In this document: piece by piece, positions 55,011 through 63,259 of the stretch
Layout: every line of letters starts with the position of its first letter
How positions within the stretch are numbered: position 1 is the stretch's first letter
The notes under the pieces: model-generated
Databases searched by the model: none
What the model saw: the letters and a program-made list of their open reading frames with translations, nothing else
Told to the model about the DNA's origin: nothing
NCBI GenBank assembly: GCA_902579285.1
Contig: CACHGA010000001.1
Coordinates: 186,001-250,000 of the forward strand
Source of the DNA: an uncultured Pelagibacteraceae bacterium
GTDB lineage: Bacteria > Pseudomonadota > Alphaproteobacteria > Pelagibacterales > Pelagibacteraceae
Direction: 5' to 3'
DNA: 64,000 nucleotides
Program-made: the position numbers and the translations under genes

Positions 55011-57590
55011 TTAAGCTACTAACTCTTCAGCTTTTTGTAAGTCAACAGCTACAAGCTTACTAACACCTTTTTCTGGCATTGTTACACCATAAAGCCTATT
55101 CATTTTGGACATAGTAAGTGCATGATGTGTAATTATTATAAATTTAGTTTTTGTAATTGATATTAGTTGATCTAATAAAGAGCAAAATCTAGTTACATTT
55201 GCATCATCGAGTGGCGCATCTACTTCATCCAAGATACATATTGGCGAAGGATTAGTAAGAAAAATTGCAAATATCAGAGAAATAGCCGTTAAGGCCTGCT
55301 CGCCACCAGATAAAAGAGTGATTGATTGCAACCTTTTCCCAGGTGGTGAAACCAACATTTCTAATCCAGCTTCTAAAGGATCTTCAGAGTCGACTAGTTC
55401 AAGCTTTGCATTTCCACCGTTAAAAAGTTTTGTAAAAACTTCATTAAACTTTCTGTTTACTTTATTAAAAGCATCTAGAAGTCTTTCTCTTCCTTTTTGA
55501 TTTAATTCGTTAATACTGGACTTCAATTTAACAATTGCAGAAACAAGATCAGCTCTATCTTCTTCCATTTTTTTGATGGTTTTTCTATATTTTTCAGTTT
55601 CTACATCGGCTCTTAAATTTACAGAACCCAAAGACTCTCTATCTTTTTTGAAATCATTCAATTTTTCTTCTTGTTCATTGACCGATGGTAGTTGAGGTAA
55701 ACCATTTAAGTCAGAGAAAGATAATAAATTGTTAATATTTTCTAATTTTAATTCATTTTTTACTAAGTATATAAGATCCATTTTTCTTTGATCAATTCCC
55801 TCAATAGTAGCTTCAAATCTTGCTTTATTTTCCCTTAAAACAACAGATTTTTCCTCTATATCTTTCAATTTATTATTAGCCTCAATATAGCTAGCTTCAA
55901 CTTTTTCAATTTCTAAATTCAAATCAGTGTTTTGTTTTTCAGTATTTTCAAGTTTTTGAATATTTTGTCCCTTGTTAATTGCGATCTGCTCGGGATTCTT
56001 TTGATTTTCTTTTAACTCTAATTCAACTTTTTCGACTCTTTTACTTAATTCCAAAATCATTTTTTCTGAATTGACTTTTAGGTCTTTCCAGTTTTCCAAT
56101 TCTTGATCAATATTTTTTATTCTTTCCTTTCTCTTAATAGAGTCACTTCTAATCGTCTGGTTTTTACCAAATGAAGATGCATATCTTTCTTGTGATAATG
56201 TTATATTTTCAATAAGTCCTTTTATATTTATACTCAAATCATTCCTATCTATAACTTCAATATTTTCTATTTGATTTTCTATGAGCTCATTAATTTTTTT
56301 TAAACTTGAGTTTGTCTCATCAAACTTAGAGTCCTCTAAATTTTTTATTGCAGATTTATTTATTTCATCAATTTTAATAAAAATTTTAAGCTGTTCTTTT
56401 AAGTCAATAGTTTCTAGTTTTTTCTCTACAAATTCATCAAGTTTAATCTGATGATCTTTTAGTTCGCTTCTTGACAAATCAAGGTCTATCTCTGATTTTT
56501 TTTCTATATCAAATAATTGCCTTTCAGTTTTTAAAAGCTCATTTTTTTCTTCCAAGATTCTCTTTTCATTCAATGATGCATCTAAAGATATGCTTTTCTC
56601 CCTTTCGAGATCTGATTGAATTGTTTTAATATTATTTATTAGTTTTATGTTTAAATCTTTTACCCTTTTTTCTTTTTCATTCAGACTGGAAATCTCTAAA
56701 TTAATTTTTTGAATTGATGATGAATTTTCAATTTTTTTGTCTTTAAGTGGCTCAAGTTTTTTATTTTCTTCTTCTACTAAATCTTTATTATGTTCAATAT
56801 CTTTTTTAATTGAATTAACATCGTTATCGATCGCCGAAAGCTTGACCTTTACTTGAGAGGTTTCGTTTTCAATATCTTGAAGTTTCAAATAAAAAAGTCC
56901 TGCTTCAACTTTTTTAATTTTTTCAGATATTTCTCTATATCTCGTTGCTTCCTCTGCTTGTTTTTTTAAATTTTCAAGTTGTTTTTCTTGTTGTTTTTTT
57001 AATTCGTCAGCTCTTTTTAGATTATTTTCTGCAGCATTTAATCTTGTTTCTGCTTCATGTCTTCTAATATGGATTCCAGAAATTCCGGCAGCTTCCTCCA
57101 AAACAGATTTTCTCTCATGCGGTTTTGCAGTAACAATCATGCCAATCTTCCCTTGGCTTATAATCGATGGAGAATGGGCACCAGTAGATAAGTCAGCAAA
57201 AAAAGTTTGAACATCTCTTGCTCTAACTTCTTTATCATTAATAAAATATTTTGATCCTTTTTCACGTTCAATTTTTCTTTTAATTACTATCTCATCCATT
57301 TGCAAATATTTTCCAGGACCTTCTTTTTTTGAATTATCGATTGTAATGGCTACTTCTGATATATTTTTTGCTGGTTTATTCGATGTTCCTGAAAATATAA
57401 TATCTTCCATGCCTGAACCCCTCATACTTTTCGCAGATGTTTCACCCATGCACCATCTTAAAGACTCAACAATATTAGACTTTCCACAACCATTCGGGCC
57501 AACTATTCCTGTGAGACCTTCTTGAATAAAAAAAGTTGTTTTGTCAAAAAAAGATTTGAAACCAACTAATTCTAATTTTTTAAAATTCAT
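55011..57590 (-). CDS. smc: Chromosome-segregation SMC ATPase, short form without recognisable hinge
   Basis: An 859-residue SMC protein. Head motifs are intact: Walker A GPNGCGKSN (residues 31-39), signature LLSGGEQALTA (from 759) and Walker B ICILDEVDAP (about 784-793). Between them lies charged coiled coil. The usual SMC is about 1150-1190 residues with a globular hinge of about 150 residues in the middle; no glycine-rich hinge sequence is seen here. Upstream order mutY-DUF721-dsbA-smc is the alphaproteobacterial one, which supports orthology. Confidence 0.9.
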   Translation of the reverse strand: MNFKKLELVGFKSFFDKTTFFIQEGLTGIVGPNGCGKSNIVESLRWCMGETSAKSMRGSGMEDIIFSGTSNKPAKNISEVAITIDNSKKEGPGKYLQMDEIVIKRKIEREKGSKYFINDKEVRARDVQTFFADLSTGAHSPSIISQGKIGMIVTAKPHERKSVLEEAAGISGIHIRRHEAETRLNAAENNLKRADELKKQQEKQLENLKKQAEEATRYREISEKIKKVEAGLFYLKLQDIENETSQVKVKLSAIDNDVNSIKKDIEHNKDLVEEENKKLEPLKDKKIENSSSIQKINLEISSLNEKEKRVKDLNIKLINNIKTIQSDLEREKSISLDASLNEKRILEEKNELLKTERQLFDIEKKSEIDLDLSRSELKDHQIKLDEFVEKKLETIDLKEQLKIFIKIDEINKSAIKNLEDSKFDETNSSLKKINELIENQIENIEVIDRNDLSINIKGLIENITLSQERYASSFGKNQTIRSDSIKRKERIKNIDQELENWKDLKVNSEKMILELSKRVEKVELELKENQKNPEQIAINKGQNIQKLENTEKQNTDLNLEIEKVEASYIEANNKLKDIEEKSVVLRENKARFEATIEGIDQRKMDLIYLVKNELKLENINNLLSFSDLNGLPQLPSVNEQEEKLNDFKKDRESLGSVNLRADVETEKYRKTIKKMEEDRADLVSAIVKLKSSINELNQKGRERLLDAFNKVNRKFNEVFTKLFNGGNAKLELVDSEDPLEAGLEMLVSPPGKRLQSITLLSGGEQALTAISLIFAIFLTNPSPICILDEVDAPLDDANVTRFCSLLDQLISITKTKFIIITHHALTMSKMNRLYGVTMPEKGVSKLVAVDLQKAEELVA

Positions 57591-57593
57591 ATT

Positions 57594-58226
57594 CTATAAA
57601 AGTTTTTCAATTTCTTTTTTAAATAAATCATAATTATGATTACCATTATATTTTTTATCATTTATAAAAATAGTTGGGGTTGATTGAATTGAGTAGTTTT
57701 TATTAGCATTTATTCTAATTTCTAATATTTGGTCTTCCAAATTTTCATTTACCAAACAATTTATTATCCTATCATCATTTAAATCGTATTTCTTAGCGAT
57801 TTTCGTTAATCTAAAGTTAATGTTGTTAATATCATTTCCCGAGGCCCATTCCCCCTGTTTTTCATAAATTTCATTTAAAATAGCAATCCTTTTTTTATAA
57901 TCGTTTGTACACCTCAAAATCTTTTCTGCATTTAGAGCGGCCAAATCTAATGGAAAGCTATGATGTTCGAATCGAACAAGATTTGAGTCTACAAATTCTT
58001 TTTTTAATTTAATAAAAATTTTTTTATGAAAATCAGCACAATAAGGGCAAGTAAGAGAAGAAAATACTTTCACAACTATTTTAGCATCTTTGTTTCCAAA
58101 AAAAATATTTTTATCGACATCTAAAGCGTTAGAATTCACTTTGAATACGGATGAAAGTGTTAAAAAATAAATTATAAAATAGACAATATATTTAATTTTT
58201 ATTTTATTTTTTGTTACTAAATGCAT
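57594..58226 (-). CDS. DsbA-family thiol-disulfide oxidoreductase
   Basis: A 210-residue secreted or membrane-tethered thioredoxin-fold protein. Signal-like hydrophobic segment (residues 13-32), CPYC active site (Cys60-Cys63), and a cis-Pro loop as STPTIFI. The family oxidises or reshapes periplasmic disulfides. It overlaps the DUF721 gene by 23 bases and precedes smc by 3 bases. Confidence 0.88.
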   Translation of the reverse strand: MHLVTKNKIKIKYIVYFIIYFLTLSSVFKVNSNALDVDKNIFFGNKDAKIVVKVFSSLTCPYCADFHKKIFIKLKKEFVDSNLVRFEHHSFPLDLAALNAEKILRCTNDYKKRIAILNEIYEKQGEWASGNDINNINFRLTKIAKKYDLNDDRIINCLVNENLEDQILEIRINANKNYSIQSTPTIFINDKKYNGNHNYDLFKKEIEKLL

Positions 58227-58692
58227 TTATTAAATTATTAATTTTCTTTTTTAACTCAGGATTTTGTATTTTTACTAAATTTTTTTGATATTTCGAAACT
58301 TTATTATTTCCTAAAATTATATCTTTTTTAGGATCAATTCTTTCTTTAATTAAAATAATTCTTATATCTTTTACGAATTGATATCCAAAAAAAACATTTA
58401 TTTTATCTATAATGTTTGTTTTATTATATTCCACTAAAAGCTGGTCGCCATGAAAAACATTTAAATGAAGAATTCCATCTTTTAACTCTCTACCAGTTTT
58501 AATTGATTTAGGGTAACAAACATCAGATATTTGTTTGCCAACCAAATCTGACCAATAATTAATTATCGAAGCATAGTTGTATCCACCTTTTTTTAAAATT
58601 GTTTTTAAACCTTTTGGAAGGGATTTTGACATAGGCCTTAATCCTTGAATAGGGAAGTCCAATTTATTATTATAATTTTTTTTACTATGCAT
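58204..58692 (-). CDS. DUF721/DciA-like protein
   Basis: A 162-residue protein: the family core runs from GLRPMSKSLPKGLKTIL through YWSDLVGKQISDVCYP. DciA-type proteins load the replicative helicase in most bacteria lacking DnaC, though alphaproteobacterial DUF721 function is less certain. The ATG at 58692 is back-to-back with the mutY ATG on the palindrome ATGCAT. A start at 58632 is an alternative, but it would cut into the family core. Confidence 0.75.
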   Translation of the reverse strand: MHSKKNYNNKLDFPIQGLRPMSKSLPKGLKTILKKGGYNYASIINYWSDLVGKQISDVCYPKSIKTGRELKDGILHLNVFHGDQLLVEYNKTNIIDKINVFFGYQFVKDIRIILIKERIDPKKDIILGNNKVSKYQKNLVKIQNPELKKKINNLINAFSNKK

Positions 58693-59688
58693 TTAAACTT
58701 TAATTTATCAAAAAAAATAATTGGTTGGTATGATAATAATAAGCGCGTATTACCTTGGCGTGTACCGTTTCGTTCATCAAAAAAGCTTTACTACAGACTA
58801 TTAAGTGAATTTATGCTTCAACAAACGCAAGTAAAAACTGTGATTCCTTATTTTTTAAGATTTGTAAATAAAATTAAAACGCTTGAAAGGCTTTCACAAA
58901 CTAATGAGAAACAAATCCTTAAATATTGGGAGGGATTAGGATATTATAGAAGAGCCAGGAATTTATTAGTAACCTCAAAAATTTTAGTCAAAGAAAAAAA
59001 TTCAATTTTACCAAAAACTTTAATTGATATCAAAAAGCTTCCAGGTGTCGGGGATTATACTGGAAATGCTTTATTAGGTCTCGTTTATAACCAGCCAAGA
59101 ATAGCTTTAGACGGAAATGTAAAAAGAATTTTTTCAAGACTTATTAACAAAAGAGAAAATAAAATCAATTTTGAAAATTTTGTAAAAAAAAATAAATCAA
59201 AATTATTTGTTTCAGGAAGAAATGCAGATTTTGTTGAAGCTATCATGGAGTTTGGATCGCTTGTATGCAAACCACAGGATCCTCATTGCAATATATGTAC
59301 TTTAAGAAATTTTTGTAAATTTAAAAAATCTAATAAAAAAAATAAACTCACATCTCCTGCAAATTTTAACAAAAAAAATTACAACATTTTTTGCTACATA
59401 AATAAAAATAAACAAATAGGCTTAACCAATAAGAATAATTTAGGATTTCTAAAAAACTTTAATCTTCCTATTGTTAAAGAAAAAAAAGACAGTATAAAAA
59501 TAAAAAACTGGAATTTTTTGTGCAACTATAAAAACTCTATTTCAAACAAAACTTTGAATATAGATTTGTATTATAAATTTTCCCACAAGATTCCAAAAGG
59601 CTTAAACTGGTATTCATTATATGATAAAAAAGAATTTATTCCAACTTTTAACAAAAAAATATTTAGAAGATTAGAAAACTTATATTAA
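58687..59688 (+). CDS. mutY: A/G-specific adenine glycosylase
   Basis: A 333-residue base-excision enzyme removing A opposite 8-oxoG. The helix-hairpin-helix with catalytic Asp is in KKLPGVGDYTGNALLG and LDGNVKRIFSR. The Fe-S cluster ligands are C-X6-C-X2-C-X5-C in CKPQDPHCNICTLRNFC. The C-terminal MutT-like domain is reduced. The ATG at 58687 gives the normal N-terminus WYDNNKRVLPWR; the upstream in-frame extension is hydrophobic and unlike MutY. Confidence 0.94.
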   Translation: MHLNFNLSKKIIGWYDNNKRVLPWRVPFRSSKKLYYRLLSEFMLQQTQVKTVIPYFLRFVNKIKTLERLSQTNEKQILKYWEGLGYYRRARNLLVTSKILVKEKNSILPKTLIDIKKLPGVGDYTGNALLGLVYNQPRIALDGNVKRIFSRLINKRENKINFENFVKKNKSKLFVSGRNADFVEAIMEFGSLVCKPQDPHCNICTLRNFCKFKKSNKKNKLTSPANFNKKNYNIFCYINKNKQIGLTNKNNLGFLKNFNLPIVKEKKDSIKIKNWNFLCNYKNSISNKTLNIDLYYKFSHKIPKGLNWYSLYDKKEFIPTFNKKIFRRLENLY

Positions 59689-60818
59689 TGAAAAAAAAAA
59701 TTGCCGTTATAGGTTCTGGTATTGCTGGTCTCACTATTGCAAACTTATTTAAGGAAAAATCAAACTTCGAGGTAATGGTTTATGAAAAAGAAAAAATTTT
59801 AAGTTTGGACGAAGGCTATGGAATCCAATTAGCACCAAACACTATATCTATTTTAAATAAAATAGGATTATCAAATATAAATAATAAAGATTTTTTTAAT
59901 CCAACTAAATTAAATTTTTATTCAAGCGACAACCAAAAGATTTGTGATTTAGATTTATCAAGATTTAATTCAGAAAAATCAAAATATACAACTTTAAAAA
60001 GGTCAACTTTAATTGAATTTCTAAAAAATAAATTATTTTCAAATAATTTAAGATTTGGAAAAGAGGTTAAAAAAATTTCAAAAATTAAAGAAAAACTTTT
60101 AATTAATTTTAAAGATAATACTAATGATTTAGTAGACTTTGTTGTTGTTTCAGATGGTGTTTTTTCAAATACAAAATCAGTTATAGAAAATAAAGTTACT
60201 CAACCAATCTACAATGGATCAATTGCAATAAGAACAATTCTTAAAAGTTTACCAGAATTTAATTATGACAAAAATAATATATCATTAGTTATGCTTAGAA
60301 ATGCACATATTGTAATCTATCCAATTAATAAAAAAGAGGAATTCAATGTTATTTGTATAATACGTCAAAAATTATCTAATAGTATTGATTTGAAAGCACT
60401 AATTAAAAAAGAAATACTTTCACAAAATAAAAATTTGGAAAATCTTTTTGAGAACCAATTGAAATATTGGCCGATTTATATTTCAAAAAAACCATCAAAA
60501 TCAAATTACGAAAATTTATTTTATATAGGAGATGCGTTTTATACTTTTCCACCTACCATGGCCCAGGGCGCCTCTCAATCAATCGAGGCCGCTGATGAAT
60601 TATTTAATTTATTATCTAAGGATAATAAAAAAACACCAGATCTTTTTTTCAAAAAAAGATTAATGAGAACAAAAATTATTAACCGAAGATCTAAATTAAA
60701 CTATAATATATTCCATTTTTCTAATCCACTTTTAAAAACGATAAGAAATAAATCACTAAAAATATTGATGAAAAATAAAATCTTTTTGAATAATTATATT
60801 GGAAAAGTTTATAATTAA
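59688..60818 (+). CDS. FAD-dependent monooxygenase (UbiH/PHBH-like)
   Basis: A 376-residue class A flavoprotein hydroxylase: N-terminal IAVIGSGIAGLTIANL, the middle DFVVVSDGVFSNTKS, and GDAFYTFPPTMAQGASQSIEAADEL, which binds FAD and substrate. Likely substrates are aromatic rings, including ubiquinone precursors, but the specificity cannot be read. It shares one base with the mutY stop. Confidence 0.85.
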   Translation: MKKKIAVIGSGIAGLTIANLFKEKSNFEVMVYEKEKILSLDEGYGIQLAPNTISILNKIGLSNINNKDFFNPTKLNFYSSDNQKICDLDLSRFNSEKSKYTTLKRSTLIEFLKNKLFSNNLRFGKEVKKISKIKEKLLINFKDNTNDLVDFVVVSDGVFSNTKSVIENKVTQPIYNGSIAIRTILKSLPEFNYDKNNISLVMLRNAHIVIYPINKKEEFNVICIIRQKLSNSIDLKALIKKEILSQNKNLENLFENQLKYWPIYISKKPSKSNYENLFYIGDAFYTFPPTMAQGASQSIEAADELFNLLSKDNKKTPDLFFKKRLMRTKIINRRSKLNYNIFHFSNPLLKTIRNKSLKILMKNKIFLNNYIGKVYN

Positions 60819-61889
60819 TTAGGTATTTTTTGATATTAACTTCTGTCTTAAATTATCAATACAAACTGAGTTTCCATTTATATTACAATACCAATACGTC
60901 CAGCCATTATAACTTTCGGTTCTCATAATTTTGGCTGCTACTCTGTGAATTGAACCTTCATTACCTTTGTGCTTTAAACTTCCATCAGCCATTATTTTTG
61001 CATTAAATTTCTTTTTTTGATCGAATAATATAGATCCTGGTTTTATTATACCCATTTCAACTAAAGAGCCAAAAGGTATTCTGGGTTTAGACTTAGTATT
61101 CTCAATTGTATCGAGATAATTATCTTCAATAATTTTAGCTGAATTTATTCTGATATTTGCTGCGCTAAAATATTTTTTATCTTTTTCTATTCCAAAATAC
61201 TTTCTACCAAGTTTTTTTGCTACTACAGCCGAGGTTCCTGTACCTAAAAATGGATCACATATTAAATCGCCTTTATTTGTTGTTGCCAATATAATTCTAT
61301 GCAATAAGGCTTCAGGTTTTTGTGTAGAATGAATTTTTTTTCCATTCTTTTTTAATCTTTCTTTTCCATTACAAATAGGAAGTGTCCAGTCAGATCTCAT
61401 TTGTAAGTCATCATTTAAGCATTTTAACGATTGATAATTAAATGTGTATTTTGATTTTTTACTTTTTGATGCCCAAATCAAAGTTTCATGAGCATTTGTA
61501 AATCGTGTTCCTTTAAAATTTGGCATTGGATTATTTTTTCTCCAAATCACATCGTTTAATATCCAGTAATTTAAGTTTTGAATATGATAACCGAGTCTAA
61601 AAATATTATGGTAAGTACCTATCACCCAAATAGAGCCATTATCCTTTAAAATTCTCTTACATTCTTTTAACCATTCTTTGGAAAAGTCATCGTAATGTTT
61701 AAAGTTTGAAAATTGATCCCACTTATCATTAACTCCATTAACTTTACTATCATCGGGCCTTTTTAATTTTTCACCGATTTGCATATTGTAAGGAGGGTCA
61801 GCAAAAACTAAATCAAAAGTTTTATTTGGAATCTTTTTTAAAATTTCCAAAGATTCACCGTGTATAATTTTGTTAAGAAACTTTGTCAT
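60819..61889 (-). CDS. ccrM: CcrM-type DNA adenine methyltransferase (GANTC)
   Basis: A 356-residue beta-class N6-adenine methyltransferase: VFADPPYNMQIG (DPPY) near the N-terminus, then the SAM-binding CDPFLGTGTSAVVAKKLGR. The C-terminal 85 residues, with GWTYWYCNINGN, match the RAMA-like tail of CcrM. It methylates GANTC in Caulobacter, working with GcrA (encoded at 2970-3470). There is no linked restriction gene. It abuts the convergent monooxygenase gene. Confidence 0.94.
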   Translation of the reverse strand: MTKFLNKIIHGESLEILKKIPNKTFDLVFADPPYNMQIGEKLKRPDDSKVNGVNDKWDQFSNFKHYDDFSKEWLKECKRILKDNGSIWVIGTYHNIFRLGYHIQNLNYWILNDVIWRKNNPMPNFKGTRFTNAHETLIWASKSKKSKYTFNYQSLKCLNDDLQMRSDWTLPICNGKERLKKNGKKIHSTQKPEALLHRIILATTNKGDLICDPFLGTGTSAVVAKKLGRKYFGIEKDKKYFSAANIRINSAKIIEDNYLDTIENTKSKPRIPFGSLVEMGIIKPGSILFDQKKKFNAKIMADGSLKHKGNEGSIHRVAAKIMRTESYNGWTYWYCNINGNSVCIDNLRQKLISKNT

Positions 61890-61911
61890 TTACTTAATTC
61901 AACCCGAAATT

Positions 61912-61916
61912 GAATC
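61912..61916. promoter_or_regulatory. GANTC methylation site upstream of ccrM
   Basis: GAATC lies 23 bases before the ccrM start, in the 79-base gap after rnhB. A CcrM target in the ccrM leader is how Caulobacter limits ccrM transcription. Here it is a single site, so autoregulation is an inference. Confidence 0.35.
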
Positions 61917-61968
61917 CGCCGTCAAATTTTTTTTTTAAATATTAGAGTTTATTATGTGTTGAAGATTC

Positions 61969-62538
61969 TTATCTGAACAAGATGTTGTGTACTGGTTTGT
62001 AACTTCTTCTATGATAACTGGTTACCCCAAATTTTTTTAAGGACTCAAGATGTTGTGAGGTTCCATAGCCAAAGTTTTTGTTCCATTTATACTTTGGATA
62101 TTTATTCCCTAATTTTATCATATATAAATCTCTATAAGCTTTTGCCACTATAGAAGCTGCCGATATACATTTAACTTTTCCGTCACCTTTAATTATTGTT
62201 TTTGAATTCTTCAATTTTTTAGGCGCATGCATTCCATCTATCAGAAAAATATGTGGTTTTCTTTTAAGTTTTTTTGCAGCTCTTTCCATGGAAAGTAAAG
62301 AAGCATTTAAAATATTATACTTATCTATTTCTTTAACAGAAGCAGAACCAATAGCGTACCAAGAGTTTTTTTTAATATGTTCTGCAATTTTTAACCTATT
62401 TTTAAAAGAAATAGTTTTTGAATCCTTTAGAATTTTTTTGTTAATATTTTTTTTTAAAATGACAGCACAAGAAATAACTGGACCAGCCAAACAACCTCTT
62501 CCGACTTCGTCAACACCTGCAAAAACTTTACTAGCCAT
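61969..62538 (-). CDS. rnhB: Ribonuclease HII
   Basis: A 189-residue enzyme: AGVDEVGRGCLAGPVISCAV (catalytic Asp-Glu), LIDGMHAPKKLK and SAASIVAKAYRD are all RNase HII signatures. It removes ribonucleotides from DNA. Its start overlaps the uracil-DNA glycosylase gene by 8 bases. Confidence 0.95.
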   Translation of the reverse strand: MASKVFAGVDEVGRGCLAGPVISCAVILKKNINKKILKDSKTISFKNRLKIAEHIKKNSWYAIGSASVKEIDKYNILNASLLSMERAAKKLKRKPHIFLIDGMHAPKKLKNSKTIIKGDGKVKCISAASIVAKAYRDLYMIKLGNKYPKYKWNKNFGYGTSQHLESLKKFGVTSYHRRSYKPVHNILFR

Positions 62539-63247
62539 TTAATTTAATCTTTAACTCAGATATTTTTTTTCTTACCATTTTTAAATCTTCCCAAGCATAT
62601 TTTTTTTGCTCGGGTTGTCTCATTAAAAATGCGGGATGGAATGATGCAATAACTTCGGTATTTGTTTTACCTATTTTCTTTTTTATCCATTTTCCTCTAG
62701 CTTTGGAAATTACGATTTCATTTCCAACCAATGCATTTAAAGCCGTACTACCTAATAACAAAAGAATTTTAGGACTTATTATTTCTATATGATTGGTTAG
62801 AAAAGGTAGGTATCTGTTTATTTCTGCATCGGTTGGCCTTCTATTCAAAGGAGGTCTAAAATTTACGACATTAGAGATATAAACATTATTTCTACTAAGT
62901 TTAATGGCTTGAAGCATTTTGTCCAAAAGTTTTCCAGCTCTTCCTACAAAAGGCTTGCCTTCCTTGTCTTCGTTTGCTCCTGGACCTTCTCCGATTATCA
63001 TTATTTTAGCATCCGGATTGCCATCTGAAAATACAATTTGTTGTGCACTATTCTTAAGTTCACAATTTTTAATAGAATTAATTTTATTTTTCAATAAATC
63101 TAGATTTTTAAATTTATCTTTTAAATGTTCTGATGTGATATTTTGCTTATATCTTTTTAATGGTTTTTTGTCGTAAACCACTTCATTATTTAATAGTTTG
63201 TGATAAAACTTATTCTTAGTATTTTTAATAATGAATTTATTTTTCAT
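62531..63247 (-). CDS. Uracil-DNA glycosylase family 4/5-like protein
   Basis: A 238-residue glycosylase: IIGEGPGANEDKEGKPFVGRAGKLLDKML with motif 1 and the uracil pocket, NVVNFRPPLNRRPT, and the late SFHPAFLMRQP motif. Family 4 enzymes hold a 4Fe-4S cluster through four cysteines. Only one cysteine (Cys62) is seen in the whole protein, so the cluster is probably missing. The catalytic segments are intact, and it pairs with rnhB in one transcript. Confidence 0.87.
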   Translation of the reverse strand: MKNKFIIKNTKNKFYHKLLNNEVVYDKKPLKRYKQNITSEHLKDKFKNLDLLKNKINSIKNCELKNSAQQIVFSDGNPDAKIMIIGEGPGANEDKEGKPFVGRAGKLLDKMLQAIKLSRNNVYISNVVNFRPPLNRRPTDAEINRYLPFLTNHIEIISPKILLLLGSTALNALVGNEIVISKARGKWIKKKIGKTNTEVIASFHPAFLMRQPEQKKYAWEDLKMVRKKISELKIKLNG

Positions 63248-63259
63248 ACTTTATAAATT

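Noticed and set aside
54679-55014. A 111-codon plus-strand frame opposite atpI
   Set aside because: It is antisense to atpI and the atpB start and has no ribosome binding site or recognisable motif.
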